A DNA stretch of 64,000 nucleotides, taken from NCBI GenBank assembly GCA_944387895.1, contig CALXGQ010000008.1, forward strand, positions 1 to 64,000, written 5' to 3'. This DNA is from an uncultured Clostridia bacterium (lineage in GTDB: Bacteria > Bacillota > Clostridia > Oscillospirales > QAKW01). Each line of letters opens with the position of its first letter. Position 1 is the first letter of the stretch. The notes beneath the pieces are model-generated. The model saw nothing but the letters and a program-made list of their open reading frames with translations, did no database searches and had not been told where the DNA came from. Shown in pieces: positions 13,562-22,495 of this stretch. The translations under genes and the position numbers were made by a program.

Positions 13562-15243
13562 TCTTTATTTTTGCCCTTTGACAGAATTTCTTCCGCGCTT
13601 TGCAGCAGCGTTTTCGTCAACTCTTCCCCGCCCATGATCCGGGCAATTTCTCCAACGCGGCCGGCGAGGTCCAGCAGCCGGACCTCGGAATAAACGCGGC
13701 CGGACCGTTCGCTTTTTACCACTTTGAAATGATGATCGGCCCGCGCGGCGATCTGCGCCAGATGCGTGATACAGAACACCTGACGGTTTTCAGCTCCGCT
13801 TTGCAGCTTCTTTCCGATTTTTTCAGCGGTGGCGCCGGAAACACCGGTATCCACTTCGTCGTATACCACGGTATCAAAATCCTGATTCAGAACCGATTTC
13901 ATGGAGAGCATGATCCGGGAAAGCTCTCCGCCGGAAGCGATCCGCGCAAGAGGACGCGGCGCCTCTCCGGCGTTGGCAGAAAGGAAAAATTCCACGTCGT
14001 CCTTTCCATCTGCCCGATAGCGGATCCCGCCCCGTTCGTTGATCCTGTCGACAACGCGGATCTGGAACCGCACCTTCGGCATATCCAGATAGATCAGCTC
14101 TTCCAGAAGCTGTTTTTCCATCCGTTCGGCGGCGTCCTTACGCCGCTTGGTCAGCAGCGCGGCGCAGTCCTGAAGCAGATTGCGCGCCTCGGCATAGCGG
14201 CTTTCCAGATGATGCAGGATCTCTTCGCTGTTGTCCAGAGCCTCCAGCTCCATACGGCTGTTTTTTTGACATTCCAGAACATCGCGATCCGTAGGCCCAA
14301 ACTCTTTTTTGATCTGTTCAAGCTGATCCAAACGTCTTTCAATTTCCTCCGGATCTGCCAGCGCCTCTGCATAATCGTCAAATATTTTGCCAAGCTCCGC
14401 GCCCAGATCGTCCAGCTCCAGGGAAATCTCTTCCAGACGTCCGGCCAGACTTTCTCCCTGCGGGAACAGCTTTTTCAGCGGCGTAAGCGCTTCAAGGGCA
14501 TCATGAACCAGCTGCGCGGCAGGGGCTTCTCCATCGTAAACCGCCGCGGCGGCTTTTTGCAGCCCTTCGGTGATCTCATGGTGCGCCATCAGGTTCTTCC
14601 GGCGTTCCAGAAGTGCTTCATATTCGCCCTCCCGCAGCCCGCACTCCTCCAGCCGCGCAAGTTGATCTGCCAAAAGAATTCTTCGCTGGTTTTTTTCCGC
14701 CTCCCGGCGCTGCGCTTCTTCCAACTGCTCCCGCAGCATTTTGACGGCCAAATAGGCGTCGTGATATTTCTGCCGATCCGCTTCGATTCCGCCAAATTCG
14801 TCCAGATAGCGAATATGGCGCCTGCTGTCCAAAAGCAAAACGCCGTCGTGCTGGCCATGGATATTGATCAGATACGCGCCCAGCTCCTTTAAAAGAGAAA
14901 CCGTTACGCTGATCCCATTGATCCGGGCGTTGTTGCGTCCATCTGCGCCGATCCGGCGCAGCACCGTCATGTTGCCGTCCTCGTCCGGCGACAAGCCGTT
15001 TTCCGAAAGGATCCGCACCGCCTCCGGTGAAAGCTCCGAAAAACAGGCGCTGACAACGCCGCTCTCCGCGCCGGAGCGGATCAGCTCTCTGGAAGCTTTT
15101 CCGCCGAGCAGAAGCAGAATGGAATCAATGATAATGCTTTTACCGGCGCCGGTTTCCCCCGTCAGCACAGTAAAACCTTTTTGAAATTCCAGATCCAGGC
15201 AGTCAATGATCGCGATATTTTCGATATGTAGTGCAGTCAGCAT
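13558..15243 (-). CDS. recN: DNA repair protein RecN
   Basis: RecN is an SMC-like ATPase acting at double-strand breaks. The 561 residues have the Walker A loop GETGAGKSIIIDSILLLLGG near residue 30, two long coiled-coil arms (about 150-360), the ABC signature LARIASGGELSRIMLSMK near residue 425, and Walker B TVVYDEVDTGVSG near 455. It is the last gene of the 23-gene minus-strand run, three bases after argR, the usual argR-recN pairing. Confidence 0.96.
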   Translation of the reverse strand: MLTALHIENIAIIDCLDLEFQKGFTVLTGETGAGKSIIIDSILLLLGGKASRELIRSGAESGVVSACFSELSPEAVRILSENGLSPDEDGNMTVLRRIGADGRNNARINGISVTVSLLKELGAYLINIHGQHDGVLLLDSRRHIRYLDEFGGIEADRQKYHDAYLAVKMLREQLEEAQRREAEKNQRRILLADQLARLEECGLREGEYEALLERRKNLMAHHEITEGLQKAAAAVYDGEAPAAQLVHDALEALTPLKKLFPQGESLAGRLEEISLELDDLGAELGKIFDDYAEALADPEEIERRLDQLEQIKKEFGPTDRDVLECQKNSRMELEALDNSEEILHHLESRYAEARNLLQDCAALLTKRRKDAAERMEKQLLEELIYLDMPKVRFQIRVVDRINERGGIRYRADGKDDVEFFLSANAGEAPRPLARIASGGELSRIMLSMKSVLNQDFDTVVYDEVDTGVSGATAEKIGKKLQSGAENRQVFCITHLAQIAARADHHFKVVKSERSGRVYSEVRLLDLAGRVGEIARIMGGEELTKTLLQSAEEILSKGKNKD

Positions 15244-15246
15244 GGT

Positions 15247-15699
15247 CTACTCCTTGAAGCTCGTGAGAACTTCTTTGATTTTAACGGCAAATTCATTGTT
15301 CAGGGTACAGATGAAAATGGTATCGTCCCCGGCAATGGATCCGGCGACGCCCTGAAGATGCATATTGTCGATGGTGGCGCAAACGGCGCCCGCCATTCCC
15401 GCATAGCATTTGATGATAACAAAGTTCTGGGCGTTTATGACCTCGATCACGCCGGTATTCAGAATGGAATTTGCGTGAATGGGCGCCGGCTGCGGCGCGG
15501 AAACGGCACTTGGCTTGACATAGCGGGTCGTTTTCCCGTCAAAGGCCTTTTTCAGCCCGAGGGCTTTGATATCCCGTGAAACAGTCGCCTGGGTCACGTT
15601 CCAGCCCTGACTTCTCAGCAGAAATACCAGCATTTCCTGCGTGAAAACCGCCTGATCGTCAATGATTTTTAAAATGGCCTCCCGGCGTGAATTTTTCAT
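15247..15699 (-). CDS. argR: Arginine repressor ArgR
   Basis: ArgR/AhrC binds arginine and controls its metabolism. The 150-residue protein has an N-terminal winged helix (SRREAILKIIDDQAVFTQEMLV, NVTQATVSRDIKALGLKK) and a C-terminal hexamerisation and arginine-binding domain (NFVIIKCYAGMAGAVCATID, GSIAGDDTIFI with the GDDT motif). Its start overlaps the nadK stop (ATGA). Confidence 0.95.
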   Translation of the reverse strand: MKNSRREAILKIIDDQAVFTQEMLVFLLRSQGWNVTQATVSRDIKALGLKKAFDGKTTRYVKPSAVSAPQPAPIHANSILNTGVIEVINAQNFVIIKCYAGMAGAVCATIDNMHLQGVAGSIAGDDTIFICTLNNEFAVKIKEVLTSFKE

Positions 15700-16550
15700 G
15701 TCATCCTCCGGCTGATTTTATCGTTTAAAACCTTATAAAAGCTTTTGTTGCGCAAACGAACCAGCTTCAGCGGCACTTCATGGCGGCTGATGCAAACCAG
15801 ATCCCCTTCCGCGATATCGGCGATATCAACTCCGTCGCATTCCAGAAAGGATCGGATTTTTTCGGCGTTGGTAACGCGCACGCAAATGGTTTTCTGCGCC
15901 GTTCCGAAAACAACGGACCGGGCGCCGAGCGTATGCGGGCAAATCGGCGTGACGACGATCCCATCGGAACGCGGCTCCAGGATCGGGCCGCCGGCGCTCA
16001 TGGAATAGGCGGTCGATCCGGTCGGCGTTGCGATGATGAACCCATCGCAGAAATAATCCAGCAGGTCGCAGGCTCCGTCTGTTATCACAATATGAGCGGG
16101 TTTTCCCAACCTGCTCCGGATCACGGCGTCGTTGAGCGCCGTGGCTTCGGCAAGGCATTGGCCGCCGCGCATAACGCGCACCGTCAGCATCATGCGGTCG
16201 GAATAATCATAACCGCCCTTCAAAATAGCGGGAAGCTGATCGATTTCATCCGGTTCCATTTCCGCAAGAAAGCCCAAATGCCCCAAATTGACCCCAAGAA
16301 GCGGAACATGATGCTGATGAGCAAATGCCGCCGCCCGCAGCAGCGTGCCGTCGCCGCCGAGGGTCAGCACCAGATCCGCCTGGTTGAAACATTCCTCCGG
16401 CGGGCAAAACGGGTATGCGTCGTCCGTTTCATAATGACCGCAGGAAACGGCATATGAAAAACCGGCCGATTCCAGCTGGGCAATCACCCGTTTCAGATAA
16501 TGAAGACCCGGATCTTTCGCCGGATTTACAATGATCCCGATTTTACCCAT
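15696..16550 (-). CDS. nadK: NAD kinase
   Basis: NadK makes NADP from NAD and ATP or polyphosphate. The 284-residue protein from MGKIGIIVNPAKDPG carries the GGDGTLLRAA motif near residue 58, NLGHLGFLAEMEPDE, ALNDAVIRS and TPTGSTAYSMSAGGPI. The ATG at 16550 has GGAGG upstream and overlaps the tlyA end by eight bases. The gene lies between tlyA and argR, an arrangement common in clostridia. Confidence 0.95.
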   Translation of the reverse strand: MGKIGIIVNPAKDPGLHYLKRVIAQLESAGFSYAVSCGHYETDDAYPFCPPEECFNQADLVLTLGGDGTLLRAAAFAHQHHVPLLGVNLGHLGFLAEMEPDEIDQLPAILKGGYDYSDRMMLTVRVMRGGQCLAEATALNDAVIRSRLGKPAHIVITDGACDLLDYFCDGFIIATPTGSTAYSMSAGGPILEPRSDGIVVTPICPHTLGARSVVFGTAQKTICVRVTNAEKIRSFLECDGVDIADIAEGDLVCISRHEVPLKLVRLRNKSFYKVLNDKISRRMT

Positions 16551-17334
16551 CCTGAACCTCCTCATAAACCGCCGCGCAGGCAGCGTTGCAGATTGAAACG
16601 ATGCTCGGCGCGTTTTTTTCAAGAAAAAGAAGATACTCGCGATTGCCGCTCTCGCCGGCAAGACCGCTGAAGGCGATCCCCCGAACGCCAAATCCGCAGC
16701 TTTCGGCAAAACCAGCGATCTCCTCAACAGTTCTGCAATGAACGCGGCGGTCGGTGACAACGCCGTTTTTATTCAGATGCTGCCGCCCCGCCTCAAACTG
16801 CGGCTTGATCAGCACAACGGCCTGACCGAAAGGAATCAGCGTTTGGTACACAGCCGGAAGCACGGCCTTGATCGAAATGAAGGACAAATCGGCTGTGACC
16901 GCTTCGATCGGTTCCGGAAAAGAGGCAGCGCTCAGATAACGGGCGTTTGTCTGCTCCATCCCCACGATCCGGCCGTCCTTTTTCAGCTTCGGGTGCAGCT
17001 GCCCGGTTCCGATATCAACGGCATAAATCTTTTTCACGCCGTTTTCCAAAAGAACCTGACAAAACCCACCGGTTGAAGCGCCAAAATCCGCGGCAATCTT
17101 TCCGTTCCACGCAAGACCAAAAACCGAAAACGCATGAACAAGCTTCCGCGCGGAACGGGCGACATACACCGGCTCCGACCGCTGCTGTTCAACGACATCC
17201 CCGTCGGAAACCGGAAAAGACGGCTTCAAAACAACCTTGCCATTAACTGTAAAGTTTCCTTCCTTTACAGATGAAGCCGCTTTATTTCGGCTCTCAAAAT
17301 AGCCGTTTATCGTCAGATACTGATCCAATCTCAT
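16543..17334 (-). CDS. tlyA: TlyA family rRNA methyltransferase (hemolysin A-like)
   Basis: The family 2'-O-methylates rRNA cytidines in the species studied. The 263 residues have an N-terminal S4 RNA-binding domain (MRLDQYLTINGYFESRNKAA, about 1-60) and an FtsJ-type fold (AADFGASTGGFCQVLLENGVKKIYAVDIGTGQL SAM site, AVTADLSFISIK, VVLIKPQFEAGR with the catalytic Lys). Its start overlaps the dxs stop (ATGA). Confidence 0.92.
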   Translation of the reverse strand: MRLDQYLTINGYFESRNKAASSVKEGNFTVNGKVVLKPSFPVSDGDVVEQQRSEPVYVARSARKLVHAFSVFGLAWNGKIAADFGASTGGFCQVLLENGVKKIYAVDIGTGQLHPKLKKDGRIVGMEQTNARYLSAASFPEPIEAVTADLSFISIKAVLPAVYQTLIPFGQAVVLIKPQFEAGRQHLNKNGVVTDRRVHCRTVEEIAGFAESCGFGVRGIAFSGLAGESGNREYLLFLEKNAPSIVSICNAACAAVYEEVQDG

Positions 17335-19196
17335 GGATTTTCCGCCATCAGGTTTTGGATCGAAGCGGCGATGCTGCTGCTATCCAGACGGCACTCCTGC
17401 AAAAGATCGGCCGGTTTTCCGGATTTGAGAAACTGATTCGTGATACCGATATTCCGGTAAATCCCACGGAAATCCCGGTTGATCAGCTCATTGCCAAGAT
17501 AAGTACCGATGCCGCCTCTTTGGTAGCATTCTTCCACAAAAAGTACCTTTTGATAATGGGATATCCGCTCGATTACCGCTTCGTCCAGAGGGAATATCCG
17601 GTTCAGCTTTAAGAAATCGGCCTGTATTTTTGATGTATTTATCCCTTCCAAACAGGCGAAAACCTGCCGGCCGTAGGAAATGACGCACAGTTCTGCGGAT
17701 GAAGAGAGCCATTCAAAATTCTCCTCGGGACAGCAAAAAGGAAGCGCCGCTTCCGGCTCGTATCCACGGGGATAACGGATCGCGGTGATCCCGGTGCCGT
17801 TTGGCACCCGCCGGCGCATGATCGCGCGCAAATCTTCATAGGTGGCGGGCGTGTATATCGATACGCCCGGCACCGGCAGCAGCATCGGAATATCAAAGAG
17901 TCCCTGATGGGTTTCGCCGTCTTCCCCCACGATACCGGCCCGATCGATACAGATGGTCATGGCGACGCCCTGCAGGGCGAGATCGTGAATCACCTGATCA
18001 AATCCGCGCTGAAGAAAAGAGGAATAAACGACAAATACCGGCTTCATGCCGTTTCGCGCCATTCCTCCAGCAAAGGTGAGCGCGTGCTGCTCTGCGATTC
18101 CAACGTCAAAAAAGCGCTCCGGATATCGTTCTGAAAAATCGGTCAGGCCGCATCCGGTACACATGGCGGCGGTAATGGCGCAGATTTTTTCGTCCTTCTC
18201 TGCCAGGCTGCAAAGCGTTTGCCCGAAAACGTCGGAAAAATTCGATCTGTTTTTTTGCCCGTGCTCCCCTGTCAGAATGTCAAAGGAGCTGAGTCCATGA
18301 AAGTCAACGGGTTGATTTTCCGCATAGGAATATCCCTTCCCCTTGATGGTTTTCACGTGTACCAGGCACGGCTTTTTAAGATTCTTTGCCCGAATCAGAA
18401 CACGCTCCAGCGCCTTCTGATTATGGCCGTCGATCGGTCCGAGATAGGCAAAGCCCATATCCTCAAAAATATTGCCCTGATAAAAGATTCTTTTTAACGC
18501 CTGTTTTACGTTATGAAAAAAACGGTAGATCCATTTTCCGATCAGCGGCGTTGCATTGGCGGCGCGGGTCAGAACGTCTTTAAAGCGAAAATAGCCCTGG
18601 CGCGACCGTATCTTGGAAAGATACGCGGCAAAGGAACCGACATTCGCCGAAATGCTCATATCGTTGTCGTTTAAAACAACAATCAGCCGGCCGTGCATTT
18701 TCCCGCCGTTATTCAGCCCTTCGTAGGAAAGTCCTCCCGTCATGGCGCCGTCGCCCACAACGGCAACAACGCACCGATCCAACTCGCCGCGCAGCTGAAA
18801 GGCTCTGAGCAGACCAGTCGCCGAAGAAATGGCGGTTGAGCTATGGCCGGTTTTCAGGATATCATGCGCGCTTTCCAAAGGATTCGGGAACCCGGAAAGG
18901 CCGTCCTCCATACGGAGAGATTGAAATTTTTCATAGCGCCCGGTCAGTAATTTATGCACATAGCATTGATGCCCGACATCGAAAATGATCTGATCCCGCG
19001 GTGAATCAAAAACCCGGTGAAGCGCCGTGGTCAGCTCCACTACGCCGAGATTGCTGGCCAAATGCCCGCCGTTATTGGAAATATTGCGGATCAGGCAGGT
19101 GCGGATCTCTTGGTTCAGCGCCGCGATATCTGTATAATCCAGGCCCCGGATGTCCGATGGCTGATGGATGTTTTTCAGAAATTTGCTGTCCGACAT
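17331..19196 (-). CDS. dxs: 1-deoxy-D-xylulose-5-phosphate synthase
   Basis: Dxs condenses pyruvate and glyceraldehyde 3-phosphate, the first step of the non-mevalonate isoprenoid pathway, using thiamine diphosphate. The 621 residues show the ThDP site (VVGDGAMTGGLSYEGLNNGG, NDNDMSIS), the transketolase domain (AMCTGCGLTDF, RFFDVGIAEQHALTFAGGMA) with catalytic Glu, and DRAGIVGEDGETHQGLFD. It follows ispA, the next isoprenoid gene, by 23 bp. Confidence 0.96.
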   Translation of the reverse strand: MSDSKFLKNIHQPSDIRGLDYTDIAALNQEIRTCLIRNISNNGGHLASNLGVVELTTALHRVFDSPRDQIIFDVGHQCYVHKLLTGRYEKFQSLRMEDGLSGFPNPLESAHDILKTGHSSTAISSATGLLRAFQLRGELDRCVVAVVGDGAMTGGLSYEGLNNGGKMHGRLIVVLNDNDMSISANVGSFAAYLSKIRSRQGYFRFKDVLTRAANATPLIGKWIYRFFHNVKQALKRIFYQGNIFEDMGFAYLGPIDGHNQKALERVLIRAKNLKKPCLVHVKTIKGKGYSYAENQPVDFHGLSSFDILTGEHGQKNRSNFSDVFGQTLCSLAEKDEKICAITAAMCTGCGLTDFSERYPERFFDVGIAEQHALTFAGGMARNGMKPVFVVYSSFLQRGFDQVIHDLALQGVAMTICIDRAGIVGEDGETHQGLFDIPMLLPVPGVSIYTPATYEDLRAIMRRRVPNGTGITAIRYPRGYEPEAALPFCCPEENFEWLSSSAELCVISYGRQVFACLEGINTSKIQADFLKLNRIFPLDEAVIERISHYQKVLFVEECYQRGGIGTYLGNELINRDFRGIYRNIGITNQFLKSGKPADLLQECRLDSSSIAASIQNLMAENP

Positions 19197-19219
19197 GAAA
19201 CCCCCTTTATCTCTCTATC

Positions 19220-20071
19220 CTATTTTTCACGTTTCCCAATATATCCGGCAAGCCAGCATAAAAACGGATCGTCTGAAACAGCGGCCGTCGCCGCTTCCAG
19301 TTCTTCGGCAAGGGCTTTTTTGGCTTCGTTCACGCCCATAACCGAAACAAAGGTAGATTTGCTTTCTTCCGAATCCCTGCCCGTTTCCTTACCAAGAACC
19401 GCAGGGGATCCTTCTACGTCCAAAAGGTCGTCCTTGATCTGAAAAGCAAGACCGATCCTGCGGCAGTAGTTTACATAATTTTCGTTTCTGGTTCCCGACA
19501 ACGCCGAAGCGATCTCGATCGGCGCGGAAAGCAGCGCGCCGGTCTTCAGCCGGTGAAGCAGAAACAGCTCGTCCAGCGAAAGGGCGTGGCTTTCTCCGAT
19601 TTTATCCATCGCCTGACCGCGCAGCATTCCACCGGAACCGGCGGCTTGATACAAAGCTTCGAGAGCCCTTAAAAAAGGCTCCGGGCGGTACAGGCTTCGA
19701 TGAGAAAGAAGATATTCCATGGAATAGTTCAAAATGGCGTCGCCGGCCAGAAGAGCCAGCGCCGGGCCGTATTTTTTATGGCAGGTCGGCAGCCCGCGGC
19801 GATAAGCGTCGTTGTCCATTTCTGGCATATCGTCGTGAACCAGCGAATAGGCGTGGATCAGTTCCAGCGCAACGGCGAAAGGCACGGCCTGCTCCTCGGG
19901 CACCGATAACCTGCGGCAGAAATAAACGGTAAGCACGCCACGGATCCTTTTGCCGGGCGTGGAAATTCCGTAGGCCATAGCCTCCGCCAGAGGATTTGCG
20001 GGGTCTTGCCGGATCAACTGTTCCAGGGCGCGGTCGATCTGGTTTTTTATTGCGGTATATTCCTGATTCAT
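19220..20071 (-). CDS. ispA: Polyprenyl (farnesyl/geranylgeranyl) diphosphate synthase
   Basis: The trans-prenyl synthase elongates isoprenoid diphosphates. The 283 residues have GKRIRGVLTVYF, the first Asp-rich motif in HDDMPEMDNDAYRRGLPTCHK (DDxxxxD form typical of bacterial FPP synthases) and the second Asp-rich motif in LAFQIKDDLLDVEG. It overlaps xseB by four bases (ATGA) in the nusB-xseAB-ispA-dxs order. Confidence 0.94.
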   Translation of the reverse strand: MNQEYTAIKNQIDRALEQLIRQDPANPLAEAMAYGISTPGKRIRGVLTVYFCRRLSVPEEQAVPFAVALELIHAYSLVHDDMPEMDNDAYRRGLPTCHKKYGPALALLAGDAILNYSMEYLLSHRSLYRPEPFLRALEALYQAAGSGGMLRGQAMDKIGESHALSLDELFLLHRLKTGALLSAPIEIASALSGTRNENYVNYCRRIGLAFQIKDDLLDVEGSPAVLGKETGRDSEESKSTFVSVMGVNEAKKALAEELEAATAAVSDDPFLCWLAGYIGKREK

Positions 20072-20271
20072 CCGTCGTCCTGCTCCGTTTTCTGCAGAAA
20101 ACGCACCTTTTGCTCCGCTTTTTCCAGCATTTCAGCGCACTGACGGCTGAGCTGCATCCCCTTCTCATATAGGGCGATCGATTCATCCAGAGGAACCTCG
20201 CCGCTTTCAAGCTTTTGCACAATCTCGCCAAGCTGCTTGATCGCCTCTTCAAATTTTAATGTTTTTTCCAT
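20068..20271 (-). CDS. xseB: Exodeoxyribonuclease VII small subunit
   Basis: XseB partners XseA in a single-strand exonuclease. From the ATG at 20271 it is 67 residues, two helices with KFEEAIKQLGEIVQKLESGEVPLDESIALYEKGMQL, the family signature. This start is preferred because AAGGAA lies seven bases before it; an ATG six bases earlier sits on the ribosome site. It overlaps xseA by 23 bases. Confidence 0.95.
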   Translation of the reverse strand: MEKTLKFEEAIKQLGEIVQKLESGEVPLDESIALYEKGMQLSRQCAEMLEKAEQKVRFLQKTEQDDG

Positions 20272-21481
20272 AGTCATTTCCTTCCCTGATTTCTTCCACC
20301 CGGCAGAGCGCGTTTCCATCGGATAGACGCAACGCCACCCTCTCCCCGACCGCCAGATCGCTGATCCCGGCAATCAGACGGCCTTCCTCCGTTTGCGCCA
20401 GCGAATATCCGCGGCTCAAAACCTTTAAAGGGCTCAGCATATCCAGCTTCGCCGCCAGCGTCTGCAAGCTGCCGCGCTGATTTTGCGTCAGCAGGGCGAT
20501 GGCGTGATGGATCTGGCTGTTCAAATGATCCAAAAGCATATAGGGTTTATCGGTCAAGGCTCCGGGATCGCGCAGGATCCGGCTTTCGGCATATCGTTCA
20601 TATAGCGCACGGCAATGGGTCAGCTGCCGCCTCAGCGCCGCAGACAACCGCTTCTGATCCTCCTCGATCCGGCGGATCAGGTCGGCGCAATCGGGAACCA
20701 CGATCTCCGCTGCGCCTGAAGGGGTTGGCGCCCGCAGATCCGCCGCAAAATCACAAATGGTAAAATCCGTTTCATGGCCGACCGCCGATACAATCGGAAT
20801 GCTACAGTTATAGACCGCCAGAGCGAGATCCGGGCTGTTGAATCCCCATAGATCCTCAATGGAACCGCCGCCCCGGCCGATGATGATAACGTCGACCGGC
20901 TCCTCCATCTCAAAGTAATGGATTCCGTCGATCAGCGACGCCGGAGCCTGATCGCCCTGCACAATGGCGGGATAGACCACAACCTCGGCCAGCGGAAAGC
21001 GGCGGCCTGTTATCCGAATGATATCCTGCACCGCCGCGCCGGAAGGCGAAGTGATCACGCCGATCCGCTCCGGAATGGCAGGCAGCGTTTTTTTATGGCC
21101 CGCATCAAATATTCCCGCGGCGGCCAGCTGCTTTTTCAGCTCTTCCAGCGCCAGATAAAGATCCCCCGCCCCATCCTGTTTCATTTCCGTGATATACAGC
21201 TGATAGACGCCGCTTTTTTCAAAAACCGAAACGCTGCCGCGCGCCATGATCATCATGCCGTTTTCGGGGCGGAATTTCAGCCGGGTGGCGCTGGAACGAA
21301 ACATTACGGCGCTGATGACGCCGTTTTCATCCTTCATTCTGAGGTAGATATGGCCGCTGCCGTGAATGGTCAGATTCGATATCTCACCGCGCACCCAGAT
21401 GTTGCGCAGGTTCAGATCGGATTCCAAAAGGCCTTTGAGATACTGATTCAGTTGTGTGACGGAAATTGCGGTATTTTCCAT
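20249..21481 (-). CDS. xseA: Exodeoxyribonuclease VII large subunit
   Basis: XseA is the catalytic subunit. The 410 residues start with an OB fold (VTQLNQYLKGLLESDLNLRNIWVRGEISNL, about 1-100), followed by the catalytic domain (IGVITSPSGAAVQDIIRITGRRFP, VDVIIIGRGGGSIEDLWGFN, PIVSAVGHETDFTICDFAADLRAPTPSGAAE) and a coiled coil. The ATG at 21481 is immediately after the nusB stop with no clear Shine-Dalgarno, so translational coupling is likely. An in-frame TTG at 21493 is an alternative. Confidence 0.95.
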   Translation of the reverse strand: MENTAISVTQLNQYLKGLLESDLNLRNIWVRGEISNLTIHGSGHIYLRMKDENGVISAVMFRSSATRLKFRPENGMMIMARGSVSVFEKSGVYQLYITEMKQDGAGDLYLALEELKKQLAAAGIFDAGHKKTLPAIPERIGVITSPSGAAVQDIIRITGRRFPLAEVVVYPAIVQGDQAPASLIDGIHYFEMEEPVDVIIIGRGGGSIEDLWGFNSPDLALAVYNCSIPIVSAVGHETDFTICDFAADLRAPTPSGAAEIVVPDCADLIRRIEEDQKRLSAALRRQLTHCRALYERYAESRILRDPGALTDKPYMLLDHLNSQIHHAIALLTQNQRGSLQTLAAKLDMLSPLKVLSRGYSLAQTEEGRLIAGISDLAVGERVALRLSDGNALCRVEEIREGNDYGKNIKI

Positions 21482-21482
21482 T

Positions 21483-21875
21483 TTACTGCGCAATGGCGCT
21501 CAGCACGCCGTGGACAAAGCTTCCGGAATCCTCATCGCCAAATTCTTTGGCAAGCTCGATCGCTTCGTTGATCGCCACCCGATCCGGGATCTCGGGATTA
21601 AATTTGATCTCATAGACAGCCAGGCGCAATATCGCAAGACAAACGGCGCTGAGGCGCTTGATGGACCAGCGGGTCAGCGCAGGCTCGATCAGCGCGCCGA
21701 TGGCGTCCCAATTTTCACAGACGCCCAAAAAGGAATGGTCGATATAGGGGATATGCTCCTCCAGCAGCTGCTGGCGATAAAATTCTTCCAGCAGAAAATC
21801 CCGGCTTTCCAGCCCCTGATAATTCAGCGCGTAAATCAGCTGAAAGACGATTTTGCGTTGCTTTTGTCTGGTCAT
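21483..21875 (-). CDS. nusB: Transcription antitermination protein NusB
   Basis: NusB with NusE binds boxA RNA to support rRNA antitermination. The 130-residue all-helical protein starts MTRQKQRKIVFQLIYAL and has LTRWSIKRLSAVCLAILRLAVYEIKF and VAINEAIELAKEFGDEDSGSFVHGVL, typical of the family. GGGAGG precedes the start, which overlaps the thiN stop. In Bacillus folD lies between nusB and xseA; it is absent here. Confidence 0.95.
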   Translation of the reverse strand: MTRQKQRKIVFQLIYALNYQGLESRDFLLEEFYRQQLLEEHIPYIDHSFLGVCENWDAIGALIEPALTRWSIKRLSAVCLAILRLAVYEIKFNPEIPDRVAINEAIELAKEFGDEDSGSFVHGVLSAIAQ

Positions 21876-22495
21876 AGTACCTCCCGTTTATTTTCAATAC
21901 AAATACAGAGCACTCTTCCGCTGTGAACCTCAATGACCGGTTCTTCTCCCGCAGGCTCGTTGCTGATCCCAAGGGGGATCCGGCGCTCCAGCAGATCGTG
22001 ATCCAGCGGATATTTAAAATCCCGAAGAGAAACCAGCGCTTTGCCGCCCCAGGAAAAAAAGGAAATATAACGATAGCGGGCGCCGCTGAAAACATGCGTC
22101 CCTTCGCCAAGCAGAAATGCAAGGTTTTCCCCGTCATACAGCTTGAGCTCCGCCCCCTTTTCCGCCGCCGCTTCCAACAGGGCGAGATTGGCGATGGTAT
22201 GATCCAGACGCCCGCCAAAGGGCGCGATCATCCAGATATCGCGATAATTGTCTTCAATGGCATGATCCAGCGCAAGGGCGCTGTCAGTCTGATCCTTTTC
22301 GGCGGGATATCGGTAAACATTGCCGGCCTTCGGCGGATCCACCGTATCAAAATCCCCCAGGATGCGTTGCAGAGGAACGCCCAGCTTGTCTGCCAGAAGA
22401 TAGCCGCCGTCCGCCGCATAATAATCAAAGGAACCACCGCGCATCTTCTCTTCGACGCCGCCTTTATCACGCAGCTCTCCCGCCAAAAAGATCAT
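21872..22495 (-). CDS. thiN: Thiamine diphosphokinase
   Basis: The enzyme makes thiamine diphosphate from thiamine and ATP. The 207 residues contain YYAADGGYLLADKLGV, ILGDFDTVDPPK, PAEKDQTDSALALDHAI and APFGGRLDHTIANLALLEAA, which build the active site of the family. The ATG at 22495 overlaps the rsgA stop as TGATG; a TTG at 22519 would add eight residues. Its product is a cofactor for Dxs encoded further along. No thiamine riboswitch precedes it. The rpe gene, usual between rsgA and thiN in Bacillus, is absent. Confidence 0.92.
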   Translation of the reverse strand: MIFLAGELRDKGGVEEKMRGGSFDYYAADGGYLLADKLGVPLQRILGDFDTVDPPKAGNVYRYPAEKDQTDSALALDHAIEDNYRDIWMIAPFGGRLDHTIANLALLEAAAEKGAELKLYDGENLAFLLGEGTHVFSGARYRYISFFSWGGKALVSLRDFKYPLDHDLLERRIPLGISNEPAGEEPVIEVHSGRVLCICIENKREVL